The notes: generated by a model from the letters alone, not told the origin. 64,000 nucleotides of DNA from Kudoa neothunni (GCA_964304625.1 OZ199840.1:3596001-3660000), one strand, 5' to 3'; shown: positions 38,525 through 51,660, counted from the stretch's first letter. Made by a program: numbers and translations.

Positions 38525-39185
38525 ATTTTGAATGGAGGATTTGTCCATTCAAACCATATTTTAACCAACTCTTATGCATAAAAATCGTACTTTTCTTGAG
38601 TTAATAACGGTATTCAGTACAATTAATTCAAATTATCTATCAAATCATACGATACATACACTTGTTATGAGTCAAGCTAAATGAATCTTGTATAGTCGTT
38701 ACGAAGAAAGATGCGCTAGAAATAAATATAGATACATCTATCATATTTTAATTTAAGTGAAACGTGAGTTAAATAGTACAGTTCTCAAAAAATGGTAAGG
38801 GTATTCGCGGAGATTCACATTTTAAATTCACCGCATAGATTCAATGTAACCAAATGGTTAAGCTTATAAAATTATTTCACATAATAATAAAATCTACGAA
38901 TTTTATGATACAACTTAGATCTAACGAGAATTAACACTCAATGTATAACAATTATTAAAATTGTGAGACAATGCAAGGCATGCAACCAATGGTTTGTGTG
39001 CGCAACGTCTAACATGACAAAAATCAAATTTATTGTAGACAATAAAACTTAATCCACTAACATATTGTGCATAAGCATTTAATAATGTTATTAAACCAAG
39101 AAAAGTACGATGTTGATACATGAGAGATAGTTAAAGTATGATTTTAATGGACAAATCCTCCATTTAAAATTAGCCCATGCGCGTA
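38525..39185. mobile_element. Short element inserted in the MULE left end
   Basis: Its ends carry inverted copies of AATGGAGGATTTGTCCATT (about 38531 and 39147). The interior has no coding content. It separates the outer and inner inverted repeats of the MULE on the left side only, so it inserted later. Superfamily unknown. Confidence 0.5.
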
Positions 39186-39608
39186 GGACTGGCTATTTTG
39201 CCGGACGCGCTTTTTCTCTTAAAATAATAATTCAATCGTTACAATTTTTTCCTAAAAATATCTTTTATAAATGCAGAATATAAATTTAGTTTCATTAATT
39301 CAGTGACGAATTTTAACATAGCTAATTTGTATCCATAATATCCAAATGAAAATACAGTAAAGTAAAACTATTTGGCCAATTCGTATTTAAAATTTTTATA
39401 ATTAGGTAAATGTTTTTATCAGATGATTGATACACCGCTAAAATTTAATAAAATGTTGAGTATTCTACTTTAAATAATAAATGTTTGAAATTATCTTGTA
39501 TTGCAACGCCAAATAATTGTGACTGTTTAACTTCCACATAAAATTATATTTGAATATAATATATCGATATTGGTGTTGTTATTATTACTACTATCATCAT
39601 TACCATAA

Positions 39609-41887
39609 TCATAATTTTCTTTTTTTTCTTAAACCAATAACTGTTTGAAATACACCTTTTGGTCTACCTCTCAATTTCACTACTGTTGGCAGCTTAATTC
39701 CTATAATTTTATGAATTTAGCAAAATGGAAAAAAGATACACACCCTTCAAAGATGGATTTTTAGTTGTGGTATCATCTACAATATTCGGGATCTCCATAT
39801 CAATTATTGATGATGGAACATTATCATTAACTGCTTCTAGTATATCCTCATTCTCTAATCGTGATTCCTCAGTAACTAAACACGAAATAAAAATTCTACT
39901 AAAGACAATATCATTAATTACATGTTGGGATTGAAATCTCTTGATTGTTTATGATGACAGATTCAGACATTAACTTGAACTAAATTAAGTTGATATATGA
40001 ATAGTGGAAAAAATAGTCACCTTATCCAGAGAATCCCCATTGGAAATAAGAGAGATTAATTCACCTAAAATCTTTTTTAATGAATCATATTGACTCCCTG
40101 TTTTTTCAGACCCTAGCGAAGCTATTTTCTTACAAAGAATTTCTAGCTCCCTGTATCGCTTTAAAGCAGAATTCGGAACAGGGCACTGACTCGAAATTTC
40201 TGTAATACTTGGTTGCACACAACACGAAGGATTTTGAAGATATAAATTCATGTTCATTATTTTTCTAGCGTAAATAATATGCCTACATGGTAACTCCATA
40301 CTTACGTAGAAACAACATGTACAACTATTGGGATCAGGATTGGCATAGGATTCGATATGATTATTTATTTCATCTTGCATAATATTATACGCATATGAAG
40401 TCAACAATGTTTTATATTGTTCGTTAATGTCTGAATTTAATTTCTCAACAGTTTGGGTTGTCCACTCTCTAACTGCTTTATTCTCATGCTCAGTCCTCAT
40501 ACTTGATAAATAAATAAGCAGATCGCTGAAAAAGACTTCAATTGTTGAGAATTTTTTTATGATTTGTTTAATTTTGGAATTTATGCATTCTAATCGATTA
40601 TTTGTTCTATTTAAAAAAGTACCCTTTAGGTTCATGTATGCCGGGCACCATTCATGTTTGATTGGATCCCAAGATTTATTATAATAAGTAATGATTTTTT
40701 TGTTACATGTATTATTTAACAATTCATGGTAATTTTCATAAATTTTTGGATCATTGGTATAGCAAAGCTTTTGAATCAACTCTAAGGCAGTTTTTCTTTC
40801 GGCTTTGTTTATTCCCATTCTTAATGTAGAGATTTCTCTCCCAAATGTTCTTAAGACATGGTACAGGCATAAGTTTGTACTTACGTTAGGAAATATAGAT
40901 CTTATAGAGTTTCTTTCAATCATGTCTTTATCCGTAACGAAACAAACTGTTTTGGTTGACATTTCCTCGTTATGTTTAAGTAGAGATTGACATAACCAGG
41001 TAACAGTCACGGTACTCTCCTCAGATAAAAGAGCAATAGCTCCTATTTGACTTTGCCCAAAGGAATCGATAAACAGACATATATACAATGGCATACGATT
41101 ATTGATTAATTTATAAGTGGCATCCATAAATACTAGTTCGGGAAATTGTTTAATAACGTTTTTCATATAAAGGTCTTGGAAAAATATTCCAGTCATTTCA
41201 TTGGAGTTATTGTGCAATATTTCGATAGTTGCATTTGGGTGAGAATTTTTTATTGAATTAAACGACGAAACATTTTTTTTCAATGTTTGGATATAATTAT
41301 GGATTTGCTTCAACGAAACCTTTTTTTGTGATTGGTTCATGATTTCTACTTGTACTCTTTTTAAATTTCCATCATAAAAATGAACATTTTTTATAAGATT
41401 CTTGCTTTCTTCATCTAATTTTCTATTCATTGGTAAAAAATCCCTAAAATGCTCATTTCTGTTGCAGCTGTGAGTAAGATCCAATTTTCTAATAACTAAC
41501 ATATTCATGTTTTTAGGAACTCGCAGTGTAGTGAAGAAATTGCAACCACTTTTATGGCTGTTGATTTTTCTCTTCCCAGCACTTTTAGATTGTATCTGAA
41601 TTCAAATTAATTACATCAATTTTTATATAGATAATTACATTTTTACCACCATGAACACAACAAAAAGTGGCTTCATAATAAACAAGATCAGAGTTCATGT
41701 CTCTATCAAATTTTTTTAGGGCAGTTGAGATTTTTCTAGAGTCTCGGATCCAGTAACAAAAGTTGTTCCGCTTTGAGTACTTATCCATGAATTCTTTAGC
41801 CTTTTCAAAGTTTGTAAATGCATTTCCGACCATAGGTTCAGATGTAATATCCTGAATTAGTAGTGTTTGATCAGACTCTCCTTCCAT
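39609..41887 (-). CDS. MULE transposase, ZSWIM3-like, apparently whole
   Basis: Four exons (41887-41639, 41595-40021, 39867-39744, 39700-39609) join in frame to 679 residues. The N-terminus has a FAR1-like DNA-binding region: FTNFEKAKEFMDKYSKRNNF, then CCVHGGKN, spliced over a 43-bp intron to IQSKSAGKRKI and HSCNRN. The catalytic core shows the first Asp in ELVFMDATYKL, the TDKDMIER block, LCLYHVLRTF and the Glu in NRTNNRLECINSKIKQ. A SWIM zinc finger follows: CTCCFYVSMELPCRHIIYAR. The last exon encodes VVKLRGRPKGVFQTVIGLRK, a C-terminal motif common in this family. The third exon's acceptor is my inference. No stop or frameshift is seen, so this copy may be, or recently was, active. A domesticated host gene is the alternative. 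Confidence 0.82.
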
Positions 41888-42433
41888 AGTGATTCTACTC
41901 GCGACTATCAAAGTTACAACCGCACGCTAGAGGGTATTTTACTCGTTTATGCTGTTATAACACATAAAATTAGATTAATTATATAAATAATACAGATTTA
42001 TAAAAGATATTTTTAGGAAAAAATTGTAGCGATTGAATTATTATTTTAAGAGAAAAAGCGCGTCCGGCAAAATAGACACAGCCTTAAAATTATAAAATCT
42101 TATAGGAAAAATATAGCCTATTGTAATTGTGAAATCAAATTTTTAATATCTCACATATTCTTGAAGATATTCCCATCCATGAAATTAGCCACTGCCTAAA
42201 GTATATTGACCAAAAAACGTAGGGGGGATCCACTGGATCCCTAAAATCCTTTTCTTCTAGGATTAGAGAATATTTCGTTATCTATACCTAATTTTTATTC
42301 ACTCGGCTTAAGATTTTCAAAGAATGGACAATAGTGTAAGTTACGAGATTAGATAGAATTTTACGAATTCCTAATTATTACATACATAATACTGAATAAA
42401 TTATTATGGTTTGGGATCCAAAAGACCCCAAAG

Positions 42434-44600
42434 TCTTAGATCAGTGTTTCCCAACGTGGGAGTACGTCCCATTGGTGGTGGGTCATGAGAAAATTTTGGT
42501 GGGGCGAAACGAATTTTGAAAGCATAATGGAAGCCACTAGGTGAATGCAAGTATCAATATGGAATAAGTGTTCGTAGAATATTTATAATCTGGCTTTCTG
42601 TATATTTGTTTTGAAACTGGAATAGGTAGTTATTCGAATGATCGTTAGCACTTTGAATTATTCAATTTATAAATCGAATAAAATATTATTTCTGGTCTCA
42701 ATTGGAATATTAAGACTAATGATAAATAGAATTTGATAATTTTGCATTTCAAAACTTCGAGTCGATTGAATCTGCACCAACTCAGATTTAGTCATATGTA
42801 CCGATTTAACATTCGTATATCATAGAATCGTGAACACTTGTTTGCTCTTTATTCGTGAAGCTCAAATCTGTTTTACAATGAATGTTGATAGAATGAGAAA
42901 ACCCCGCCATTAATCTTCAGAATTTTTGAATTTTGGTTTTGTACCATATAGCTTTGATGAAAGCAGACCTTTTTGTTTGATAAGCCGTCAGATCTTGAGT
43001 AATGAGCCCGTGAAGGCTGTTTGACTAAAAGCGCATTTAACAGCAAAACTTCACAATAACGTTTGTTCAGAGTTGAAATATTTTGTGTCACTTAAAGAGC
43101 AGTTTGAAAATCAACAAAAATTTTCATCCATGTTTGATTCCCAATTTAGACTAAATAAGCATACCTTGGAAGCGAACAACGAAATCTCTTTGGTTATTGC
43201 AAAAAGCGGAAAGAGTCATACAATTGGTGAAAACTTGATAAAACCAGCTATTTCAATCTTCTTAAAGAACGTCCAACAAAAAACTGATACCGGAGTTAAT
43301 GATATGCCTCTTAGTAAGAATACAATTTCCGATCGAATTGATGGGACGTCTAAAGATGTCGATCTTCAACTTATTGAAAAATTACAAACAAGGAGATGTT
43401 CATTTCATTTGGATGAATCCACATTTAGAGATAGCGAAGCTCATCTACTAGCTTATGTGAGATATATTGACAAAGAACAATCTTGTGAAGAGATGTTATT
43501 TTGTAAATCATTGGATACAACGACAACAACAAAAGATATCTACATTGTGTTGAAAAATTATTTTGTGTCAAATAAAGTTCCGATTGTCAATTTGTTGACA
43601 TGTGCTGCTGTTATGATGGGAACAAAAAATGGATGTTTGAAGCTTCTTAAGGATGAAAATCCGAAGTTAATAATATTCCTTTGCGTAATACATCGAGAAA
43701 ATCTAGTGGAAAAAAACTATCTCCTCCTCTTAATGAAATATTACAGAATGTGATCAAATGTTTAACTCTATTAAAACAATTCCCAAAGCTGTAAGATTAT
43801 TCAAGGAATTTTGCAAAGATCAACATGTTGATCACATTCGTTGATTGCCCTATACTGGAGTTAGGTGGTTGTCGAACGGAAATTACCTTAAGAGGTTTTT
43901 TTTTATCAGGTGAGTGAATTCTTAGACTGCAAACCTGAGATGAACTATCTGACTACAAGCGATGGAAGGGCCTTTTTGAGTTATTTAGCAGACATCTTTG
44001 AAAGACTTCGCATTTTAAATTCCAAATTTCAAGGAGAAAATGTAACTCTTGTTGACGCAAAAGCGAAAATTTTTGGATTCATTTCGTTTTTCGAACTTTG
44101 TTACAAAAATGCATCTCAACGTGTTTTTTGGTCATTTTTGTTGATTAAGTAAATGTAAAATATCTTACTATGCCTTAAAGATAATTACAACTCATTTATA
44201 TATGTTGATAATGGATTTTAACGACAGATTTTACGATTTAAAAGGGATGATTTTTCTTACCTGGTTAACTCAACCTCTACTAGCTGATGTTTCCGAGGCT
44301 GAGTTTCAATATCAACAAGAATTGATCGAAATTCAGCATGATGAGTGTACGGATGCGTTATATAAACTCAAAGAGATAGATATGTGGCTTTCAGCCGATG
44401 TTGAAAAGAAACGTTAATCTCTTTTCCTTCATCATATCTTGTGGAATGTGGATTCAGTGCAGTTGTAAATTTGTTATGTGCCAGAAGAAACCGTCTTGAT
44501 ATTACAAAAAGAGGAGATTTACGTCTTGCTTTATCAAAACTTTCTCCGCGATTAGAGGACTTGTGTCGTCTACGTCAAGGACAGGGATCTCATTAAACAA
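42434..44600 (+). mobile_element. hAT element (ZBED/SCAND3-like transposase), broken
   Basis: The left end at about 42444 reads CAGTGTTTCCCAACGTGGGA, a hAT-type terminus. From about 42965 a degraded BED-type zinc-finger region is visible (LFCLI...LSNEPVK...LKAHL). It continues into the long open block at 43073-43753 with FHLDEST and LAYVRYID, then CAAVMMGTKNGCLKLLKD and CVIHRENL, as in SCAND3/ZBED5-like hAT proteins. Later pieces at 43910-44152 and 44202-44417 continue the transposase, ending with a WLSADVEKK block. There are at least five stops or frame changes. The right terminus was not found. Confidence 0.75.
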
Positions 44601-45434
44601 GAATGCGCAAATTTTGGTTTAGAGATTATTTAATAAATACTTTAGTTTTATGTATTTTGCTCGTTAGGTATAAGTTTATTAGTCAGTTCGTAATGACAAC
44701 GTATAATTAGTATTGTTTAATGATGGTTGTGATACTTCTCTTTTATACTCATTTCGAAATTCATGATGAAAAATACACTTTGTATAAGTATATTTAAAAT
44801 TACGTTTAATATTTAGAAAAATCTAACAATATATTATAAAATTTTCTGACAGCAAAATGTAAAAATAACGAAATCTTTAAATATTGGAAGAAAATAATTA
44901 CTATATCGAAGGTTCTCAAAAATATTCTAGTATTCAAAAGGATTCGGTTTTATCAATATTTAAGTCTACTCGTCCAAATATCCATATTGATGCCCTATCA
45001 CAAACACGTTTAAATGCTATATTTTCATTAATATTACTTGGATTTCAGTGTGGTGGAGCGAGGCAAAAAAAAGTTGAAAACACTGTCTTAGATGGTTAAA
45101 AAAATTAAAAAAATTAGGTTTGAAGTTTATCATTTTAAATATATTTCCTTCATAATAAACAAAATCTTATCTTCTATGAAAACGAGAACAATCCAATCCG
45201 CGTCGAAATATAATTTCCCATCATGAAACTAGATCGAATTTTCAAATAAAAAGTTAATAAAAATATCCAAATGTTCTTAATATGGAGGTATTTATAAACT
45301 GAAATCAGCTATACACAAAACTATATTGGAAGAGAATCGTGGAAACTCCAAGACAAAATTTGATAAGAACAATAGCAGCGAAATATAGTTTACATCAGGA
45401 AAAAAAACAAAAATAACGGCAGTTTGAACTTTAT
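44601..45434. other. Intergenic, no gene recognised
   Basis: A short open block at 44884-45099 on the plus strand has no recognisable content. Nothing else is seen before the 3' end of the DDB1 gene. Confidence 0.5.
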
Positions 45435-48400
45435 TTATATAAGTGAACTGATATCGTTCAACAGTTGGAACGCGACTTCAGGAGGATAAGTACTTCTAGT
45501 GGAGGAGCTCACTGACGCTGACATATCACATGGTGGTATATCACACGGTGGTAGGTGCTGTTCCGACGTGCTGGTGTCAATATCTCGACTCTTTTCAGCA
45601 TCAACATTCACAGCAAGACGACAATACGTCGATATGGGCACCAATTCGATCACCAGGATTCTCACGGCGTTGTTCAGGAGGGTAAATATTCTCAGGATAC
45701 AGCAGCTCTCTTGTCAGAGGGTTATAAAAAACAGATGGGAATATCTGAGACCAAATTAAGTACTTCTTGTTTCGGCAAACGAAACACATGTTTAAGAATG
45801 TCTCCATTGATGGATCCACCACTGAATTTTTTCAGATTTTTAGTGTAGATGAGGTCGTTGTTGCGATTTACAGAAGTGTTGTTTTTACGTTTGCAATTTA
45901 TGGTAGCGAACAAGTTTTTTTTGAACCTCGGAGAGCAGTCCAAACTGCTCTGGGGATAGTTCAAAAAATAGTTTCACACTTCCTGCCGAGCTGGATAACA
46001 GAACCGAATAGGAAGGTTTGAAGGAGAGTAAATCGGAAATGAGGGATTGGTCGGATCCACTAGAGGAAACCTCCTTCACAAATTTATCTAAAATGGATCT
46101 AGCAGAAAATGAATGCGAATCACTAGAAGTATGAGGTCTGTCTGAATCGACGATTGATTTGTACGGTGAATCACATATAGAAGTTATGTGCTCGCCAGTG
46201 TAATGTTTGGCGACCACTCTGTATCGTTTGGGGTTGTCATCCAGGATTTTTTTTCGTGATTCATCATCAATCAACCTATACATGTTGGGGTCGTTGTCAT
46301 CGTCCACAAAACAGGGTTTAATATCCACATCATCATCTTGCTCAATGTGATCAATCATTTTGTTGATTGTCGTTGATTTGCAAATTCGTTCCTTTGCGAA
46401 GATGTGTATGTACTTTTCAATATTGGAGTTCATATAGATGCCATTTTTGAGGATGTGAGCAGACGTGGCCCAGCCAGGCATGTCACTTTGAAGAGTGATT
46501 TTTAAGACACCTCGCTCCATGTCAACCATTTCCATGATTGTGATATTGTTCATAATATCACCGACGAGCAGTTCGTTGTTGTACACCTTGAAAAACGCTG
46601 GTATAATTCCACATTCGAATTCATTCAACAGCACCATCTTGTCGTTTTTGTTCACTTCATACAAATACAGCTAAATGAGAGTGAATTAGGCGTTTTCGAA
46701 GTTAGATGATATCAATCAATGATACTTGGCCTGAAACGCCAACAACAAGTTTGCCTTGAAATTCCACCACAGAAAAGCACCAATCCTTCTATAGTGATTG
46801 TATCTAGGCGCGCGAGTTCATCTAAAAATCACATAAAAGTATTACTCCTAACTCAACCTAATCAAACTCACTATTTTTCATTTGGTACAATTTAACGAAT
46901 CCGCGATAGGTGATATTAACCGGATTGATACTAATGTTTGAGGTGGTAACAAAATACGGAAGTGAGTTCTTATGGCCCAAATGCAGACTTTCCAACGCAA
47001 TAACATCTTCATTTTTACCAAAGCAATGTGCATAAGTGGCTACATGATTGAAAGTGAAATAATTTAAGTAGCACACAAACAACTAAAAAAATTACGATAT
47101 AAAGTGTCCATATCTAAAACAACAAGTTTAAAGGTGTTTGGAATGTCAACCCATTCCCATTCAGGATCCTCATTAACAAGATCGTGAGCTTGATGAATGT
47201 TGGGCGCGTACTGGCTGATCGGAACAGGTTTTTCCACTTCAAATTCGTAAAGAAGACCTTTATTGAATAACAGTTTGTTGTGAAATGCTCTAACACAATT
47301 CTCGCTGGGATTTGGTTTCACTGGTTCAGCAGTGAGGAGAACAATAGAATTTGATTCCGACTGATAACACACTTTCCTATAGTTAAAATTAAGCTTTAAT
47401 TTAAATTCACGCTACATCAACCAGATTGGCAACACTTACACTGGCGTCTCATACAAATTCAATGTTTTGGAAACAAACAAGCGTGGCTCAAAACTCAACT
47501 CACAAAAAACTATTGCATTGTATCGTAGAGTAATAATTCTATACACAGTTATAGCTTAACTATTTCGGAGAATCTAGTAAAAAATTTATACTCGTTGACA
47601 TCATTAGGAGACAGAAACAATGCTCGTATATTAGATAAATTTAGATGGTAGACGTGAACAACAATTGAACTGACTGGAGATGTATTTTTATCCGAAACAA
47701 CGTCATTATTGAATGTCAAACCATTTAACAACTCATAGTCAAGCTCTATAAGAGCGGTATTATCACCATAGCTGGCAACAAAAAGTCTTTGAAGTTGTTT
47801 TGTGTGAATAATTGAAAGTCGGCTGTTCATTGACATATGAATAGAGATTTTATTCTCCATAAACTTCTCAATAGGAGGCATGCCGGAAATCGGTCTCTGA
47901 TCGAGGACAATATCACAATAATTTATACAACCGTTGGTGAAAGTGGAAAAAGAGAATAAGGCGGGTATTTTGACCAAATTTACTTTCTAATAAACATATA
48001 GAATTGATGAATTTGGACTTAAGTGTGGTAACACATGCAATCTCCTTTTCAGATACACACTCAAACACATGAATTTTATTGACTCCCCAACAATTGTAAG
48101 CTAGATATTGGGAGCAGGGGTTGATGAGAGAGTAACATAGAGAGACATTCTGAACTTGTTCCACCGGGATAAAACTCGAACAATTTATCGAATTAGAGGT
48201 AATATTAAGGATATAGATTCCACGGTTGGTAGCAGCAGCCAATAAACCGCTTGAAAATGTCGAGCTGGTCAGTAGCTTGTCATCATCTGACGGTGGTGAC
48301 CACTTGAAATAACGTTTGATACGAGCTCGAACAACTCACAATTGCAATATGAGTAGAAGTGACTTGGACCCATGAAGGTGGGTAAGTCGCCGACTCAGAA

Positions 48401-50351
48401 TCAACGGTAGTGGAATCGGTGAGCACTGGCGCGGCATACAGCGTGGCTGTGTTAGCGATTTCATTAGGCAGTTTCACACAAGTACCATCGTGCGAAAACA
48501 TCTCAAACAATATGGTTTTATTGATTAGAGATATCACTATGTTGTAAGAAGTTGAAAGTGAATCTTCGATTTCTGGATTGGTTTTAACGAAAGGGCCTAG
48601 AACCCACATATTCACACATTCGTCCGCGTCAATGACATATTTTTCATTAGCCTCAAATCCATCGTTTAAAACACGCAATGTTCCATCCAAACCTGCGCCG
48701 GAACACAACAGCAAACCCCTCCCTTTATTCGACTGATCGGAATTTGTAGCATATCAATTATAGGACCATATCCAGGGTGAATATCCACAAATTCACACAC
48801 CACACGTCCTTGATCTTCTTTCACATTGAACAGAAAACTGTTTCCAGTACTGGAGCAGGCAAAAATAAGTCCGCCATCAATGTGAATTAATTTCTGAGCG
48901 TATGGCATTTTACCAATTGGTTGCACAGCAAATGGATTTTCTACGTCGTTTGGAACACGAGTTATCTGATACACATTGCCATCAACATCCAAGGCAATAA
49001 TAATAGTGAGCTCATCATACGGATTTATAACACAGCTGGCAGCAATAGTGCCTTTCTATATGAAATAATCCTTTTATTATATCAATAAAATATTTAAAAA
49101 GATAAAAATAAATTTAATTCCTTAGTTATTAATATAATGATTATGTAAGAAGAATATTCGAGAATGAAAATATTTTCTTTAATAGAATAATATTTGTATT
49201 AAAAATATTAATCGATTAACATCAAATTATTCGAGCAGAAATTTTCTCCGAAAAATATTATTGGCAAATTATTCAATTAAATAATATTTTTATATTATCG
49301 TAACAAAATACCTGAAGAAATGGTGACATAAAAGTGTGCACACTGTAGTCATGGTAATAGCTTATTACACCAGAAACTCAACACTAAAGCTCCACTGTCG
49401 AAATAGTTGAAAGTGAGCAGTTGAGTAGTAGCTAAATCGAGATCATTGTTGACAGTACCGAAAATTCGAACAGCTTGAACACTTCCAAACAACAACTCAT
49501 AAACAGTAATATATCGAGAGTGCCCTCTCTATCAAAAAAATGGGTGGTATAAAAAATTAGGTAAAATAAATTGTAAAATCACTTCAGTAAGCATCGCAAG
49601 TAACACACGATCATTCTCATCCGGAATAAATCCAATATTGACAATAATCGAATCATCAATACTACAAATATATTTATATTAGAATAATAATTAGGATACA
49701 CAGAGCTCACTGAAATGATTTGGATTCTAATCGACGACTGCCTTGAATAGGTTCAAGTCGAACTACTTTCACCAATTCACAATTTAGTCGAAGAGCTGCA
49801 TAAGCATGATCGTAGGTTACACAACACAAATGTTCCACTTCTGAAAAAGGGTACATATGAGTCTACACAAAAGTAGGTGAAAATTTAATCAGAATAAAGT
49901 TGATGATAAGACGGGAATTTACACCAACAAAGGCCGAAGCCACAGTTACTATATCGTTGAGTTTCCGATCATATTTTAGAAGTATCAGATTGGTGGAGTA
50001 GTTTAAAATTAGAAGATTGTCGCGAAAACTTCCCTACACACAACAATATTTACAAAGTGGGCTGTTGTTTAATGGATAACCCAATCAAATTACATAAGGT
50101 CTCACGGCTTTTATAGCCGTAATTTTATCTTTCGAATAATACTTCTTCTGAAGTATCAATGAACGATCCGCTACTGAGACTTCATCTGCCAAAAATGAAG
50201 ACTTGTGTAGATTTTTAACTGAATACACCTCCATTATGTTGTGTTTCACAAGAACAAGATTGATGCTGTTCTTTTTAAGAAATCTACAAGATACACCATC
50301 ATTCACCGAGGTTGGCTCAACACAAGTTGATATATAATTGAAATTAGACAT
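45435..50351 (-). CDS. DDB1: DNA damage-binding protein 1-like (DDB1)
   Basis: DDB1 is the three-propeller adaptor of CUL4 ubiquitin ligases, acting in nuclear DNA repair. The start MSNFNYISTCVEPTSVNDGV matches DDB1, not CPSF1 or SF3B3. Exons include 50351-50094, 50033-49925, 49840-49711, 49661-49583, 49528-49312, 49055-48340 and from 48302 on; later ones carry NLYETPVRKVCYQ-type and LHLGHKNSLPYF blocks. The BPC/C-terminal part (46664-45885) keeps GSVKLFFELSPEQFGLLSEV and, after an intron, GGSINGDILKHVF. Introns are mostly 37-65 bp. Oddities are an Asp-rich insertion (QDDDVDI...DDDNDPNMYR), an apparent frame change near 48735, and one near 49385 that a 28-bp intron could explain. The last exon joins, down to the stop at 45435, are uncertain. 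The gene is strongly diverged but probably functional. Confidence 0.8.
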
Positions 50352-51450
50352 CTAGTGAGGGTACTAGGTCGATGTGCGCAATCCAAGATGGGCTTTATGG
50401 TCGGTACACTTTCGATGAACTCCTGCGCGCAGGCGATTTTTAAAATTACTCAATAGAGACCTCTCAAAATAACCAGACAATTAACTACATCAAATAAAGT
50501 ACTGATTGAAAAAATTAATTACAATACATTTATTTGTAATTTTTTCACAATGTTTAAACTTCCACCGATTTTGTTGTAAAGGTTATTTTAATAGATTAAA
50601 CTCTTTTTAAATTTTTTGTTAAAAAATCTAATTTAATATTCTTTGGCGAATTAGGAATATGCAAATGAATAATACCTACTGGTTATACAACATTAAACAA
50701 ATACATACATTCATACATTAATACATTAATTAATATGATGATAAATATTATTTGAATCTTAACATATCGATAAATTACAAGGTAAATGATTCATATTTTC
50801 TTAATACATGAATAGATTTAGGGAATTTTTAATAACGTACCATAGATAAGCCTTTAATTAAAGGAAGTGGCTATTGACACGAATCGTAATATCCAGGTAG
50901 GTATAGTCTTGCCTGCATTTAATTGTTGTTGGCCTTCGCTACCACTCTTAATGTCCAAAAATATTTAAATACAGCATAATCTAAAAAATAAACTTTATAG
51001 GTCAACTATAAATAGGCGTTAGGGGGATTAAAATTGAGTGATGCGCATGCGTAGTTGCCATTTGGGATTAAAAACTTCTGTGTCATTAGCCAATGCCTTA
51101 AAAAATCGTAATACACTCTTTAGTAACAATTTCAATCATACAAACAAAAATTCGCAGAATATCTTCAGTGATAAAGCGGATTTCTGTTAAGAAAAAAATT
51201 ATATAACTGTTTTTATTTTATATTGAAAACAAAAACTGAATTAATAAAGATCATTTTTAAATTTGTACCAAACCCCCAATATTTTTTTACGTTAAATAAA
51301 TATTAATAAATAAAATAAATTTAGAATTTTACTAATGACAAGTAACCTCTTTATTTATATATTTTTCACTTATAATGGATAATACCTTTTGTTTATGGTC
51401 ACATATTTGTTTTACATCATATGTTAAAATCACTCATTATTTATCCAAAT
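50352..51450. other. Intergenic, repeat-derived in part
   Basis: This lies upstream of the DDB1 start. The stretch 50870-51020 (CGTAATATCCAGGTAGGTAT region) is related to 25130-25275. No gene was recognised. Confidence 0.5.
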
Positions 51451-51660
51451 AATTATATGGTCGAACCTCGATTCTCCGGAAGAAATTTTAAATTTTATTT
51501 TTTTTTATTGACATTACGTGCCGATAAATGTTCGATTATTCAAAACCTCGGTAACAAGAAGAACTATTTAATCATACTTCCGAATAAAAGTAGCAACCCT
51601 CACAGCACGACATATACAATGTAGCATTATATCAACGCAATATTTAAAACAAAAATACTT
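51451..51660 (+). repeat. Copy of the Tigger-ended repeat family
   Basis: Starts GGTCGAACCTCGATTCTCCG and carries TTATTGACATTACGTGCCGA. It is a direct paralogue, on the opposite strand, of 8648-8808. Its far part (CACGACATATACAATGTAGC, then ATATTTAAAACAAAAATACTT at about 51640-51660) matches the other flank of the hAT element at 7510-7550. It therefore shows the site before that insertion. Confidence 0.78.

Larger units (their letters stand above)
38460..42142 (-). mobile_element. MULE-type DNA transposon
   Basis: The element surrounds the transposase gene at 39609-41887. Inner inverted repeats at 39193-39271 and 41997-42075 (79 bp, starting CTATTTTGCCGGACGCGC) differ at about one base. Outer inverted repeats at 38462-38516 and 42086-42140 (ATTTGATTTCACAATTAC...) are more diverged. 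On the left, the two parts are separated by a 0.65-kb insertion; on the right they are adjacent. The exact ends and target duplication were not identified, so the outer repeats could also belong to an older nested element. Confidence 0.72.

Noticed and set aside
43073-44417. A functional SCAND3/ZBED-like host gene
   Set aside because: Frame changes and stops interrupt it repeatedly and a hAT terminus lies upstream, so it is a decayed transposon.
44884-45099. A small gene on the plus strand
   Set aside because: No ATG-led context, splice partners or recognisable motif; likely a chance open frame.
45435-50351. CPSF1 or SF3B3 identity for the propeller gene
   Set aside because: All three share the fold, but the N-terminus MSNFNYISTCVEPTSV, the RKVCYQ block and the C-terminal INGDIL block match DDB1 specifically.
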